Shown: positions 24,705 through 37,231, counted from the stretch's first letter. The stretch: DNA of 64,000 nucleotides from Ciona intestinalis (GCF_000224145.3 NW_004190446.2:263416-327415); one strand, 5' to 3'. Notes: a model not told the origin generated them from the letters alone. Numbers and translations: made by a program.

Positions 24705-27629
24705 CTACTTAAAAGAATCTAAACACAAAGAACTACAACAGAAAACCAGATAATGCAGCGAGGTGGTAACACCACCATCCAGTGATACAAAGTCCGCATG
24801 TCCCACCGATTTTACAAAAACTGACCAAAATAGTTTATTTTTGCAACAATTGCAATGTCCGGTGGGATCAATTATGATGTCATAAACATTCTTTGGAAGT
24901 CGGTCAAACAACAATGAATCTAGAATTAATAAACAATAGAATGGCTTTGAATGAGTGTCTATAACCTGCCACAGTGGGGTCTAGATGGTAGCACCCTGGG
25001 TGTTGGGGTAATATACCTACATCCTAGGTCTCAGGTGTGCCTCACTGAAGACCTCACCGTTATAGAATAGAATCTCTATTATTAAGTGTCTATAAACTGC
25101 TTCAGTGGGGTCTAAATGGTAGCACCCTGGATGTTTTGGTAACAGACCTACATCCCCATTATATAATTACCTCGCTGTTATACAATATTGTTTACCTTTA
25201 TAAGTTGAAAGATTGATGGCCCTTGCTGATAAATCCATTAAAGCAGGAATCCCAGGGTTAATATTCAAGTAGTTTGGTAGATAGACTTTATCATTGTTGG
25301 AGTTGACATAACAAGGTTGCATTGAAGTGCTGGTGGCTGCTATAGGTGTTAGCTGGGTCAAGTAACTCCTGCAATGCATTATAGTTGGATGAATGACATT
25401 TATAATTACCCACAAAGTAACATACATGGTAACTCGTAATCTAGCAAAAGGTGTTAAACCTGTGTGATAAAGTGTGATAACGACTGTCATTTCTGTCCAG
25501 GCGAGTGTCATTTCTGTCCAGGCGAGGATAAAGTAAGATTCATTCATTCATTTATCTTTACTTGGCAGAGCAACTTTAATTAATAAATACATTTGAATAC
25601 ATTCAGTTTCATGCCTTTATAATAGTTACTAATTACTATGTATTTTTTCATGAAATTATCTGTGGTATAGGTGCTTTAACAATGTGTCACAGTGTCGAAA
25701 ACAGATCTAGAGGGTCCATGTGTATTGGGGACCCCAAGTTTAAGAATTTTTTCAGTTTAACTCTATTAGTTTTCATACAAAAAAGCTATTTTCAATGAAA
25801 AACAAAATACTCACGAATGATATTTTAAATGTTTTCCCTTTAAACTCCACGGGATTGCCGTAAGAAAATTATTTTCACTCACGTTCACGGAAACTAAATT
25901 TCTATTTGTTCCAAGATCTGGTGGGAGATGGAGAAGGCTGGGGAAAACAATTCAAAAATAACTTATATCATTCAGGTGTTGGGGGGTCCCATACTCCCAT
26001 GTATATATTGGTCTGCAATGTAGTGCACACTGATTTAAATTACATCTGTCTTGTTTTGTTTAGTCCCACGACGAGTAAGATCTAGTCAAGAACTTCAATA
26101 ATTTGCGGCCTGGCCAAATATAATATTTATACTATTATATTATTTACTTGTTTGATCCAACACAGACATCTTCCAGTGTTTCCAAGTCGCAAACTTGTCT
26201 TTGTAGTGTTGCCAGTTTATTATTGGATAAATAGAGATGTTTCAAAGACTTACATCCTTTGATTTGAGCAGGAACTTGATGCAGTCCATTATGGGCAAGA
26301 TCCAACATACATAGATTGGCTAAGTTCCCAATTTCTGTTGGGGTAACATTCTTGTTTATAGGTATAACCTATGTGATTATTGTACAGCTTAAATACATTG
26401 TATAAGCAGACACACCAGCAGCAAATTCTTTGTACATGCTTAGTATAAATTGAGTGTAAAGTTAAATATACTGCAAATACACCTCATGCTCACATCAAAA
26501 AGCACTGGTTTTGGGAAAAATGAGCAGTAAAAGTCTCATGGCAAGCCACATTGTAGGACTTCAACCATAAAACAAAAACACTCTTCTTACCCGGAGGTAT
26601 TCGTTTTAAACAATTGTTTCTTAGAATAAGTTGGTTTAGTTTATTCAGCTTCCCAATTGATGATGGAAGTTCTTCCACCGAGTTATCGGTTAAATTTAAA
26701 CTTTCCAACGACTGTAGATCGCATATAGACTCTGGAAGTCTGGTCATCCTGATAATATAATTTAGAAAAACTTGAAAATTAATTTAAAAAATAATTTTAA
26801 CTGAATATTTTTTATTCTCGCATGGTAGAACAATATTAAACATCGTATATTAATTAAACTGGGCGGGAAATTTTTGTTTGTTGGAGTGTATGTGCTTGTA
26901 GAAGACACATAAAGTTGCTCTAACCCAGTGATCACTAATGGGTTGTCAGAATTGTCAGTTATACCTAAAACAATCAACCTCGAAGTTATATACGTGGTAA
27001 CTCGTAAGCGGACATGAGGTGTATGAAACAGAACACCCGTGTTATAACGACTGTCGTTCCCCGCCATGCGAGGATAAATAAGTTACATACATGGCAACTC
27101 GTAAACGGACATGAGGTGTATGAAACAGAACACCCGTGTTATAACGACTGTTGTTGCCCCGCCATGCGGGGATAAATAAGTTACATACGTGGTAACTCGT
27201 AAGCGGGCACGAGGTGTATGAAACAAAACACCTATGTTATAACGACTGTTGTTGCCCCGCCATACAAGGATAAATAAGTTACATACGTGGTAACTCGTAA
27301 GCGGGCACGAGGTGTATGAAACAAAACACCAATGTTATAACGACTGTTGTTGCCCTGCAAAAATTATTAGATACTCTTTATACAACAGATATGTAGTAAC
27401 CTGACCTGTTTGATGGAAGATATATCTCTACAATGTTCACGTACACCAACACACCAGATATTGTTTTAATTAAATTACATTTCCCGAATATTCTCCTCAC
27501 TAATTTGGAATGAATTTTACAAAATATATTTCCGGGTAAAGTTTCCAATCGTTGATAATTCATCAACAAGCTACCACCGGAAGTCTCGAGAGCTTCCACT
27601 AATTGGGGATCGCAGGAGCACTCATCCAT
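24705..27629 (-). CDS. LRRC28: LRRC28, leucine-rich repeat protein
   Basis: Six exons: 27406-27629, 26591-26748, 26148-26334, 25815-25937, 25196-25368 and 24705-24919, all in phase, giving 359 aa (human about 367). The N-terminal MNYQRLETLPGNIF parallels the vertebrate LFLNYRNLHHFP start. Leucine-rich repeats follow: LPESICDLQSLESLNLTDN, LPSSIGKLNKLNQLILRNN, EIGNLANLCMLDLAHNGL and CKSLKHLYLSNNKL. The C-terminal region is the family-specific part, with GHCNCCKNKLFW and LVFCCSSLCLDSF matching the cysteine-rich end of LRRC28. Molecular function is poorly known; it is probably cytosolic. ATG 27629 follows an acceptor in the 5' UTR (in-frame stop upstream), so at least one non-coding exon or a trans-spliced leader precedes it. 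Confidence 0.9.
24950..25150. repeat. TTCTATTCTATATGGGTGAG repeat, reverse
   Basis: Two reverse-oriented units (GTGGGGTCTAGATGGTAGCA, CCTAGGTCTCAGGTGTGCCT) in an LRRC28 intron. Confidence 0.6.
25395..25545. repeat. SINE tail fragment
   Basis: ACATACATGGTAACTCGTAA, then a duplicated TGTCATTTCTGTCCAGGCGA, in an LRRC28 intron. Confidence 0.55.
26930..27360 (+). repeat. SINE tail in four tandem copies
   Basis: A central SINE piece is followed by four tandem copies (period about 92 bp) of the tail. Each has GTAACTCGTAAGCGG, GAGGTGTATGAAAC and TTATAACGACTGT. They are in LRRC28 intron 1. Tandem amplification of only the tail is unusual. Confidence 0.8.
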
Positions 27630-28052
27630 CGTGTGTCAGGATAGTATCTGAAATATAAAGTCATTCGCTTATTGGGATTATGTTGTTTATATCTTTAGTA
27701 AAATGTTTTTGAATGAATGAAATTTATTTAGTCTCTCTGTCACGATAACGAAGAACGGGAGAGTTTACAAAAGCAAAAGACAGATTGTAACGGTAAAACA
27801 ACAGTAGTTAAAACACGCTTATTGATAAAAAAAGTAATATTGTTTTGGATAAAAGGCGTGACCGTTACACCCTACAGATGAATTTATACCCCTATGGCCC
27901 ATAGCATGTACAACTAGAGTAAAATGTCAAACCAGACATTCCTAATGTAACTCATCTATCGACGTTTCTTTTTAACCTAATGACTACAGCAAATTAACAG
28001 TGGGCATGGCATCACGTACAAGGTGCACAAGTTTTCATGCATCAAAATATAC

Positions 28053-28246
28053 AGTAGTGTGGGGGAAGATGGGACACCTTTTAACTCGATTTTCTCGTCC
28101 CATGTAGTAGTAAACAAAGAACATTCAAATAATTATGAAACTATATCCTCACGACCCCGATAGACCGTTGTTAATTGTTTAAAACACGATCAGGATATTT
28201 TGATATTATGTGCTAAAGGTGTCCCATCTTCCCCCACCCTACTATA
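28053..28246 (-). repeat. MITE copy, well preserved
   Basis: Clear inverted ends (GTGGGGGAAGATGGGACACC and GGTGTCCCATCTTCCCCCAC). Confidence 0.8.
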
Positions 28247-28425
28247 TAAAACAACTGAAATCCTTACTTGCACTGTACACACTTGAATCACTACGCCCTC
28301 TCCAACTCACATAAGCATAAACACAAGAACTCCTCATCTCTGTAGACAAATAAACATTGCTGGGATGTTGACATTATATCATAGTTTACTGTTGACACTT
28401 GAATATTCCTAACAAATATACTTAC

Positions 28426-28538
28426 GTGTTATTGCTAGATGCAATGGACAGGAAACCCATGCTTTATAAGATGAATTAAAAGGAGCTCTCTCTTTCTTGG
28501 TATAAAGCAAACATATCATATTTCCTAACCGAAGCATT
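28426..28538 (-). other. Possible exon of unknown gene or LRRC28 5' exon
   Basis: A 113-bp segment bounded by an acceptor (TTTTAAACAG) and a donor (ACGTAAG), open from an ATG: MLRLGNMICLLYTKK and onward. It lies 800 bp upstream of LRRC28 on the same strand, but its frame does not join the LRRC28 ATG frame. It is therefore either a 5' UTR exon or chance. Confidence 0.3.
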
Positions 28539-28778
28539 CTGTTTAAAATAAGAACATGTTATCAAGATCTAATATGTAAATGATGTTTTATTTATTTAAA
28601 CAGAATTGTAAAGCATTTATGCGAAAATCTTTGAGTTTAAACAACAGTTAACAACATAACCGCAGTGTTGCACAGTGTAAAATTTGTTTCCATGAAATGC
28701 TTGGCAAACTTAAGTAGTCAATACAAAGTGTGCAACACAAATTTGATAAAAAAGTCAAAATTCCCCACAAAGTTACAT

Positions 28779-28985
28779 ATAGTGGGGTGGGGGAAGATGG
28801 GACACCTTTAGCACGAAATATATAAATATCCTGGTCGTGTTTTAAACAAATAACAATGGTCTATGAAAGTCGCGAGGTCAAGGTTTTATAATTCTTTAAA
28901 TGTTCTTTGTTTACTACCAAAATGTACGAGAAAATAGAATTTTTGGAAAAAAGGGGTGTCCCATCTTCCCCCATCCTACTATAGT
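28779..28985 (+). repeat. MITE copy
   Basis: Begins GTGGGGTGGGGGAAGATGGG and ends GGTGTCCCATCTTCCCCCAT, with full interior. Confidence 0.8.
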
Positions 28986-29570
28986 ATACGTGGTAACAGA
29001 ACACCTGTGTTGAAACAAAAACATTCCTTAACTGCAAAACTACTGCAGGTAGAAAGCAAAGGCAAATCAATATCAATAAAACGTAGCATGATTAAATTTT
29101 CCAGCTAAATAGTTTCTGAGTAGATAGTAAAAAAGTTGGCAACTTTTAAAGGCAAAATATTTTTTTAGATGTAAGAACATAATTGCAATGCAACAAGCAG
29201 AATTATAAAAATACTGTAAAAAAACATAATTTCCAATGGCAACAGCTTAATACAAGTAATTTATATTTCAATCTATAAAGTAAAGTCCTGGAATAATGCA
29301 AGCATTGCATTATTATGTTAACTTATGTTTTTTCTGGTCCATAATAATATTTTATAAACCTTTTCGATGCATTTCAAGATTTTAAGATCTGACTTTTTAT
29401 AACTTAAAGTTATAGAAAGTAGAGTAAGAGCTTTGTTGTTAGGATAAAGTAGAGGCAATGTTACAGAATTTAATTTAAGCTTGTTGTGATTTGATTTTAA
29501 AGTGGAACCAACTTTTCTACAATGCAAATGATCCATTCATAAGGATACATACTATCCGTGTTAAACCATC

Positions 29571-31088
29571 TTATAACTCATCATGGTTTAACATCAGCTG
29601 CCTCCCATAATCAGTTGCATCGCTTTCCACCCACAACTCATGGTTGTTAACAATCTCATCCGGACTCAACTTCCCATCTTGATCCTCATCCGTCTCCTCA
29701 ATAAGATGATCAGCTTCATCTTCCGCCTCTTTAAAGTTATCGGTAGCCACCATCATAACAACCTCCTCCCCTTTAAGCAAACCATCTTTATCTAAATCTA
29801 AATCCTCTTTAAATTTATCAGTTTCAACAATCTTCCAGTCTTGGTCGTTTTCTTTGTTATTTTTCTTATAATCCGCCAGAAACTCCTCCAAACTGATCCC
29901 ACCGTCCATGTTTAAATCAACTCTCGATAAAGTCTCATTAAGCAGCAACCTCTTGGTCTTTGGGTTAAATTGGGGATGTTTAAAATCAATATACTCGTCC
30001 AGAGTAAGCCCATGATCAGTATTGTCATCAGCAGCAGCAAACATAACTTTTTCCCTGTTATAGCGATCCACAAAGCCGCTCCATTCATCTGACTGTGGGT
30101 TCTTAAAGTCTTCATGATCAATAGCAAAATCCTCCCCGTATAAAAATGATGAATATTCCTCCCAAGTGACTTTTCCATCCTCATTTTCATCGACCGATGA
30201 AAACTCTTCCCTTGAAGCCTCGGTTTCAAAACGATTTAACGACTTCTGCGACCACTGCACCAGTTCTTCTCGGTCCACAAATCTGTATTGAAAGTTTTGG
30301 TTCGTTTAAGTTTAAAGCCAAATATGTACGTTTGACATGCATGGTCTAAACGCAGACACCTTTATAGCAATAACACATTGTTTGTTCATGCACCAGACAT
30401 GCTCACTGTCGAGTTATAACATGGGTGTCTTTTACACACCAGACACACATGGGGTATTCATACACTTATGCTTACTGTCAAGTTATAACATGGGTGTCTT
30501 CTTATATACCAGACACACATGGTGTATTTATACACCTCATGTTTACTGTCAAGTTATAACATGGGTCTCTTCTTATACACCAGACACACATGGTGTATTT
30601 ATACACCTCATGTTCACTGTCAAGTTATAACACGGGTGTCTTCTTATACACCAGGCACACATGGTGTATCCGTACACCTCATGCTCACTGCCGAATTATA
30701 ACATGGGTGTCTTCTTATATACCAGACACACATGGTGTATTCATACACCTCATTCTTACTGTCGAATTAAAATATGGGTGCATTCTTATACACCAGACAC
30801 ACAAAATGTAATTGGAATAAACCAAATTTCATAAAAACGTTAATCCACCAACTGGGTAGAGAAACAACATACTTACTCGTCTTTGTTCAAATCCATTTTA
30901 TTTTTTACGAGTTTCAAAAGAAGTTCTTTCTGCGTTGCTTCGGGCAAGTTAAACACATCATCGTCCTCCCCACCGAACAAAACCTCCTTGTCACTCTTAC
31001 CCCCTCCTGTGGCCATTTCTTTACCCCACGTTGCACGAAATACGAGAATCATTAAAAGAACAAAACAATTTAAATTTATCCTTTCCAT
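29571..31088 (-). CDS. RCN2: Reticulocalbin-2-like ER calcium-binding protein, copy 1
   Basis: Two exons (30877-31088, 29571-30282) give 307 aa, close to human RCN2 (317). CREC-family proteins buffer Ca2+ in the ER lumen. A signal peptide (MERINLNCFVLLMILVFRA) begins the chain. Six EF-hand loops are visible: DLNKDEFVDREE (split by the intron), DENEDGKVTWEE, DDNTDHGLTLDE, DLNMDGGISLEE, DLDKDGLLKGEE and DEDQDGKLSPDE. The third has His where Gly is usual. The tail ESDATDYGRQL ends in the ER-retrieval signal HDEL, which argues for RCN2. A 72-bp minisatellite fills much of the intron. Copy 2 lies just upstream on the same strand. Confidence 0.9.
30390..30805. repeat. 72-bp minisatellite in reticulocalbin intron
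   Basis: About six units of the same family as the PRDM10-intron array (CACACATGGTGTATTTATAC, AACATGGGTGTCTTCTTATA). It lies wholly inside intron 30283-30876. Confidence 0.9.
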
Positions 31089-31554
31089 TTTAAAATATAA
31101 GATCCCCTGCAGATTGAAATACAAAAAGTTAGTTGTTTAGTTTGAAAAAAAATACTTTTATTTGAAGCCAAATAATTAAGCACAAAGTTCAAAAACAGGA
31201 ATTGTTAAACGGATTTTGATTCCAAAAGGTTCCAAAAAAATACAATTACTCAGATTGCAGAGGTTAACAACTTGATAAGCTATAACATATTATGAAACAT
31301 GCAACATAAGCCAAAGGTCATGCATTTGTATAAAAAGAGATTTCTGATCAAATTCGAAAATGATAATTCAATTTCCTAAATATAAACCAATAGTTTCTTA
31401 TACAGTGATTGCTGATAATACTTTATGAGCGATGTTAATCATGCAAAGAAAACTGAATGATGATTAGACACAGGTTGTATAATCATATATTAGAATTGGG
31501 CGGTCTAGTGTGACCTGCCATAGGATCAGTAATTTGACAAGGCTATTACTTTTG

Positions 31555-31700
31555 TTTGGTAATGTTTCATCTTATATGGGTGAGGTCCTACAGTGAAGCA
31601 CGCCATGGGACCTGGGATTTACACCAGAGTTGGCTCATTACCCCATCATTGTATACTCACATTCTATTCTATATAGGTGAGGTCCTACAGCGAGGCCTGT
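31555..31700. repeat. TTCTATTCTATATGGGTGAG repeat
   Basis: Two partial units (TATATGGGTGAGGTCCTACA, GCCATGGGACCTGGGATTTA) between the two reticulocalbin genes. The rest of 31089-32207 shows only AT-rich flank and UTR. Confidence 0.6.
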
Positions 31701-32207
31701 GTGGAGGTTATGTTCATTGGTTACAGAATAGTTGGCATTAAGAGACAAGGTTATAAGAAAAATACTGAATGCACCAAAAACAGTTTATCAGAACATGATG
31801 AAATTTTAATCTAACGAAGAAAATAGGCAGAATAACTTGAACGGGAGTGAAAATACAGAATACTGCAGAAGTTACAGAATTTTCAAAACTATTACAAAAC
31901 AATCAACATAGCCCATAAAAATATTATTTTGACAGAAACGATTACAATAAAAAATGTAGTCAGATTTTTTATGAAATTCTAAGGATGGTAGTTTTTATAT
32001 TTTTCTTTGGAAAATAGAACAAAAACCAGCCTTGTTATAGTGGAAGCTCTATTACAAGTCTAATATTGCAAGATTGATCAGTATTCTCCAAAAATTGCTG
32101 CACAAGATGTAAAGCTGTAATGATCCAAAAAATCATCTATTTGGTGGGCTATGTATTGTCCAAGATGCTAGATTGTTCAGACAATTATTATAAATGTTTC
32201 AACGATC

Positions 32208-33328
32208 CTAAAACTCATCATGGTTCAACATCAGCTGCCTCCCATAATCAGTTGCATCGCTTTCCACCCACAACTCATGGTTGTTAACAATCTCATCCGG
32301 ACTCAACTTCCCATCTTCATCTTTATCGGACTCCGTCATCAAATGATCCGCCTCGTCGTCTGCCTCTTCCGAGTTATCTGGATCAATCCACTGCAGGAGT
32401 TCTGATCCTCTAAGAACACCATCTCCGTCTCCATCCAGCTCCCCAAACCTCTCTGTCTCCGACTCCGCAAGAGCTTCATCCTCATCAGCATTCTTTGTGT
32501 CCTTCAAATACTCTTCTAAATCGATCCCCCCATTTTTATTCGCATCCAAACTTTCAAGTTTATCCTCAATCAAGACCTGACTCGTCTCTGGGTTTCTTCT
32601 TGGATGCTTAAAGTTGAAATATTCCATCAGGTCCAAGATTTCATTGCCATCTCTATCAGCAGCTGCGAAAATCTTTTTATCTTTCAAATATGTTTCTTTC
32701 TTTTCAATCCCCTCCTCTGCTTCTGGATTAGCAAACTCCGGACTTTCCTCCCCGTACCCTTTTCCATGAGCATCATCGGAATGTTCCCTCCACGACACAG
32801 CTCCATCTTTATCCACGTCCACCATGCTAAATTCTTCTTTTGCGTCGTCGTTTTCAAACGAATCAAACGCCTTCAACGTCCACGAGTGAAGTTCTTTGGC
32901 ATCGATGAATCTGAAACACACAACATAAAAATATGGAATGAAAGAAAAACAGTTATATATTATTACGTGACAGGGCAACATTATCCATTTTAACATAGGA
33001 GTTATGTTTTCAACACCTTATGCTCGCTAATAATAAAAAGCATGGAATATACAATCGAAGCTACTTAAACCACATAATCAAAAATATCCCACCCATCTTG
33101 ATTGACGTCCATTTTCTTTTCGACCAAACTCTTCAACCTGCTCTTTTGCTCCTCTGGTGGGAGATCCAATACGTCATCATCTTCGTAATCTTCATCTTCA
33201 AACAAAACCTCTTTATCGAGCGTCGATTGTTTCTTTGGTTGGCCTTCTTTCTTTATTACTGAACGACCAATAACGCCTAACAATCCACAACTTACAAGCA
33301 ACAACACACATACAAGATATAGTCTCAT
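32208..33328 (-). CDS. Reticulocalbin-2-like ER calcium-binding protein, copy 2
   Basis: Two exons (33093-33328, 32208-32910) give 312 aa. The signal peptide is MRLYLVCVLLLVSCGLLG. The intron sits at the same place as in copy 1, inside the first EF-hand (DVNQDG then FIDAKE). Further loops are DVDKDGAVSWRE, DRDGNEILDLME, DANKNGGIDLEE, DGDGDGVLRGSE and DKDEDGKLSPDE. The chain ends HDEF instead of HDEL; HDEF is also used by calumenin, so ER retention is expected. The last roughly 33 codons are almost identical in DNA to copy 1, while the rest has diverged. It faces the zinc-finger cluster head-to-head, with 940 bp between starts. Confidence 0.9.
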
Positions 33329-34269
33329 TTTAACTGCCCTAACTTACGTTTTAGGAATCTGTAAAGCAAAAACATTTAAAAACTAAATTACTGACAAATT
33401 AACAAGCTTTGTAAAACATATTTACTATTAATGCAAAAAATAGGTTTGTAGAAATAACCTACTGCAGCAACAAACACACAAAGTATAACTTCGTTATAAC
33501 AAATCAAACTTACGTTTTAGCGAAAACTTAACATGTCAAATCTGCACGCTGTGTTCGTGACAAATTAACAACATTTTGCAAAGTTTTGTAAAGCGAGTAC
33601 AAAAAAAGTATGTAAGGTTTTTAGAAAATAAACGAAACCCAAAAATATAAGAATATCAATCATGATGGTGTACTTTTACACCCCAAGTATAAACACAAAA
33701 TCAACGTGTATTTTGTACACGTACATGTGAAAAGTAAACCCTTCTCTTTAGCGCTTGAATCACTTTCGGAAGTTTTCGGAATTTCTATGCGAAGTTGTGC
33801 GAAAAATACTTCCACCATTTTAGAATTTGCCAGCCCTCTAAATGAATGAGCACAGTTTGTTCGGCTTGTTTTGTGCGTGGTCTACCTCTAATTTCGTCTG
33901 ATTTGCAGCACAGATGCAAAAACTGGGACATACATACCAAAATATCAGTTAAACATAGTCAATTGGCCTTTTTAGAACAAAATATAGCAATTTAGACCAA
34001 ATATAATAAAGTACTTTGGCGAGAATTTCGTGCGGTTTGTTGCGATACGTGCAGTATTTTGGTAATTTCCCTGTTTTACTATGTTTACATTTTGCGGCAT
34101 TTTGCTCGTAGCAGTTATAAGGACATTTCTATATTTATATGTGACGTTAGTGCCTATGCAAGTAACAATACATGGGTATTTCTTTACGGAATTTTGCCTA
34201 TAGCAATTATTGAAGTATTTTAATACACAATTTTAATGTTACTTTGTTAATAACAGGAGCTGCTTAAAA
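33329..34269. other. Divergent intergenic region
   Basis: Between the reticulocalbin copy 2 start and the first zinc-finger gene. AT-rich; probable 5' UTR introns or promoters. A splice acceptor (TTAATAACAG) lies 14 bp before the zinc-finger ATG. Confidence 0.4.
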
Positions 34270-35100
34270 ATGACCGAAGATACAGGAGAACCTCTACAAC
34301 TTGTTAAAGATGAAAAATTTACGTTGGTTGTTTCTGTTAAGGACACGAGTAAATGGAATAAACTATTATCACAGTGGGAATCAAATGGGGAGCAATGGTT
34401 CCAGTGCAAATTCTGTGAAAAAGTTTTCTTAAACGCAGCAGATTTCCACGAACATAATGAAACGCACGATACAGAAACTGCTGTGGTAGATCAAAACTTT
34501 CATGAACAATGTGATAAAAAAATTAAAAACAAAGGCAACAGGTCCACACCAAAAGTAATCTTAAGGTCTCCTAAAAAATCCACAAAAGTAAAAGCTGAGA
34601 AACCAGTAAAAAAGGTTAAAGTGAAAAAGACTTACATTTGTGAAGTTTGTGACAAGTCATTTTCCCAATCGTCAAACCTTAAAGGACACATGTTAACCCA
34701 TACTGGGGAGAAGAGGTTCAAATGCAGCATATGCGGTAAAGGATTCAAGTTTTCTGGACACATAAAAGAACATATGAGAATACACACTGGTGAGAAACCT
34801 TACAAATGTGGGGTTTGCGACAGAGCTTTTAACCAGGTTGGTGTTTTAAATAGACACCAAAAACTTCACACTGGTGAAAAACGTTTTAAATGTGATGTAT
34901 GCGGCAAACCATTTTATAGAGCAAGCCATTTAACGTCTCATATGCGTGTACATACCGGGTATAAACCTTATGAATGCAAAGAGTGTTTTAAATCGTTTAG
35001 TCAATCCAGTAACCTTAAACATCATATGAAAAGTCACTTCAGCAATAAGGAATCTGGTTCGAAACCTGCGTTCGAAGTCAAAGAGGAAATACCAGGATGA
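34270..35100 (+). CDS. C2H2 zinc-finger protein, cluster member 1
   Basis: 276 aa in one coding exon. The N-terminal module common to the cluster occupies about residues 8-75: QLVKDEKFTLVV, WNKLLSQWES, then a lone finger WFQCKFCEKVFLNAADFHEH. A basic Lys-rich linker leads to five tandem fingers (CEVCDKSF, CSICGKGF, CGVCDRAF, CDVCGKPF, CKECFKSF) joined by canonical HTGEK linkers. It is likely a sequence-specific nuclear protein with unknown target. An AATAAA at 35417-35422 may end its message. It is closest to member 6 in finger sequence (CGVCDRAFNQ, GHIKEHMRIH). Confidence 0.92.
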   Translation: MTEDTGEPLQLVKDEKFTLVVSVKDTSKWNKLLSQWESNGEQWFQCKFCEKVFLNAADFHEHNETHDTETAVVDQNFHEQCDKKIKNKGNRSTPKVILRSPKKSTKVKAEKPVKKVKVKKTYICEVCDKSFSQSSNLKGHMLTHTGEKRFKCSICGKGFKFSGHIKEHMRIHTGEKPYKCGVCDRAFNQVGVLNRHQKLHTGEKRFKCDVCGKPFYRASHLTSHMRVHTGYKPYECKECFKSFSQSSNLKHHMKSHFSNKESGSKPAFEVKEEIPG

Positions 35101-35640
35101 TGTTTCTATTCTTATTAGTGTGTCTAAGTGTCTAAGTTTGTGCTGTTATTAACTCAGTTGAAATATGATACTAGTTTTTAATGTAGGTTAGTATGTTATA
35201 CAAACTGGTGTTCTGGGCCTCACTGTAATGTATTCCGAGATGTTAATATATATTTTAAGTTGATTGAAACAATATACCAGTAGTTGCGAGATAATCGAAA
35301 TCCAGATTGCTATTAATTAACTGGTTGCCTTGTTATACGAATTAGCTTATTGTTTAGAAAGGTTGGGAACCCAGCAATTGGTATCATTATACATAACAAT
35401 ATTGTTACTGTTTTTTAATAAAACTTTGATGCTTTTTTTCCGGAGTTTTAAACCTGGCGTGTGCTGTATATTTAAATGTACTATTTCAACTGTTATACTT
35501 TGTACCCTGCTTTGTTGTATATATTGTAAATATGTTTTTTATTTATATTAATAGAAGTTTAATTTAAAAATAATGTAAAGTTTATTTTGCTTTCAGGCTA
35601 TTACTTTGTTGAAAGTATTGTATAGGCCCGCATAATCAAA

Positions 35641-36820
35641 ATGTTTGAAAATATGACAGAGCCACTGCAGCTTGTAAAGAATGGGAAGACTGCTTTAATT
35701 ATTCCTTTGGAAGAAGTTGGCCAATGGAATGATCTTTTATCGCAATGGAATTCAAATGGAGGCGAATGGTTTCAATGTAGTTTCTGTGATAAAGTGTTCG
35801 TGAATGCTCAAGATTTTAACGAGCATTGTGAAATGCACGACGTAGAAACTAATTTGGATGATTCGATTACCGTTTCTGAGGTTTGGTCGGAAGGAATTTG
35901 TGACAACGACAATTCAGATGTTTCAAGTTTAGTCTCGGAACCATTAGTTGTGCCTCAGCTTAAAAAAAAGATTGCAGTTAAAAAAGCCCCAAGAAAACAA
36001 CCATTAGTTAAACAATCTAGAACTAAAACAGCTGCAAGAAAAAAGACTTTAGCGATAAAAATTTCAGTAAACAAGTCTCCAACAATAATTACTCCGACAA
36101 AAAACATATTAACAGAAGAAGTCCAAACGGAAGATGAATCAACAGAAAAAGTTCAAATTAAAGAAGCTCCAACAAAGAGACTTTCTGTGAAAAAAGCCCC
36201 AATAAAAAAAACTAAAAGAAAAAAAAGTAAAAACACCTAAGAAAAAAGTTAAAAAAGTCAAACCTGAAAAAAAGGTTGTGGAAAAAGCTCCTATTGTATG
36301 CGACGTGTGTGGAAAGGTATTCACGCAAGCTTTTCGCCTACGACAACATGCAGTGACCCATTCGGACGTTAAGCAGTTTACATGCGAAGTTTGTGGTACG
36401 AGCTTTAAGAAGTTTGGACACGTAAAGGAACACATGAGAATCCACACTAACTCGAAACCTTATAAATGTGATGTATGTAACAAGGATTTTAGACGGGTTG
36501 GCGAAATGAACAGACACAAATTACTTCATACTGGTGAAAAAAAGTATAAGTGTGACAAATGTGAAAAAACGTTTTACCAGGCGAGCCATGTGAAATCTCA
36601 TATGCGAGTCCACACTGGTATTAAGCCTTATGAATGCCAGGAGTGTCATAAAACATTTGGAACAAGTGGTAACCTTAAATCACACATGAAAGCTCACTCT
36701 AAAAGCGTGGAAAATGGTTCCAAAAAGCCTGATGACTTGGACAAGAATTCGAAACCTGTGGAAAATGGTCCAGAGTTGGACAAGAATTTGGACGACATAG
36801 TTTCTATGTTGAATATTTAA
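35641..36820 (+). CDS. C2H2 zinc-finger protein, cluster member 2, split by a +1 frame change
   Basis: The upstream frame (35641-36240, 199 aa) carries the N-terminal module (QLVKNGKTALII, WNDLLSQWNS, WFQCSFCDKVF) and a Lys/Pro/Ala-rich linker. The downstream frame (open to 36820) continues the basic linker and encodes five fingers (CDVCGKVF, CEVCGTSF, CDVCNKDF, CDKCEKTF, CQECHKTF). The two frames overlap only in an A-rich window of about 35 bp (36205-36240). The overlap contains runs of four and eight A. Both parts are well preserved, so the gene may make one protein by slippage or ribosomal frameshifting. Decay or a base error in the A run are alternatives. A CTTTCAG acceptor precedes the ATG by about 45 bp. 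Confidence 0.75.
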
Positions 36821-37231
36821 CATTTGTGAGTGATTAACATAATGCAGATGAGGCATTTATAGTTAGACACACTGCACAATCCTGGGCAACAGATTAAACC
36901 TTTTTGGGTGTAATATTAACTGTTTAATTGAAGGCAAGAATTTAAAGTTTGGTCCGCCACCCAAAGTTAGGTGCATATGTTTGCACCATAAGCCTACACT
37001 TGTACGTCTCGGTCATACTTCTTAAGCTGTGTTAGTGTGTTGCTAAACACCCTTGTTATAACAACTGCCGTTTTTCCACCACACAAAAGTATGTAGGCAT
37101 CATTTGTTCAATCATTGTTTTTATACAATTTGTAAATGTATTTTTTTCAAACATCAGTAGTTTGATTAACAAATAATGTGAAACTTTTTATTGCTTTCAG
37201 GTTATTAGACTTATGTACAAGTTTAGTTAAA

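Noticed and set aside
37178-37231. Upstream ATG of zinc-finger member 3
   Set aside because: It precedes the CTTTCAG acceptor and is absent in member 2; the shared ATG at 37232 is preferred.
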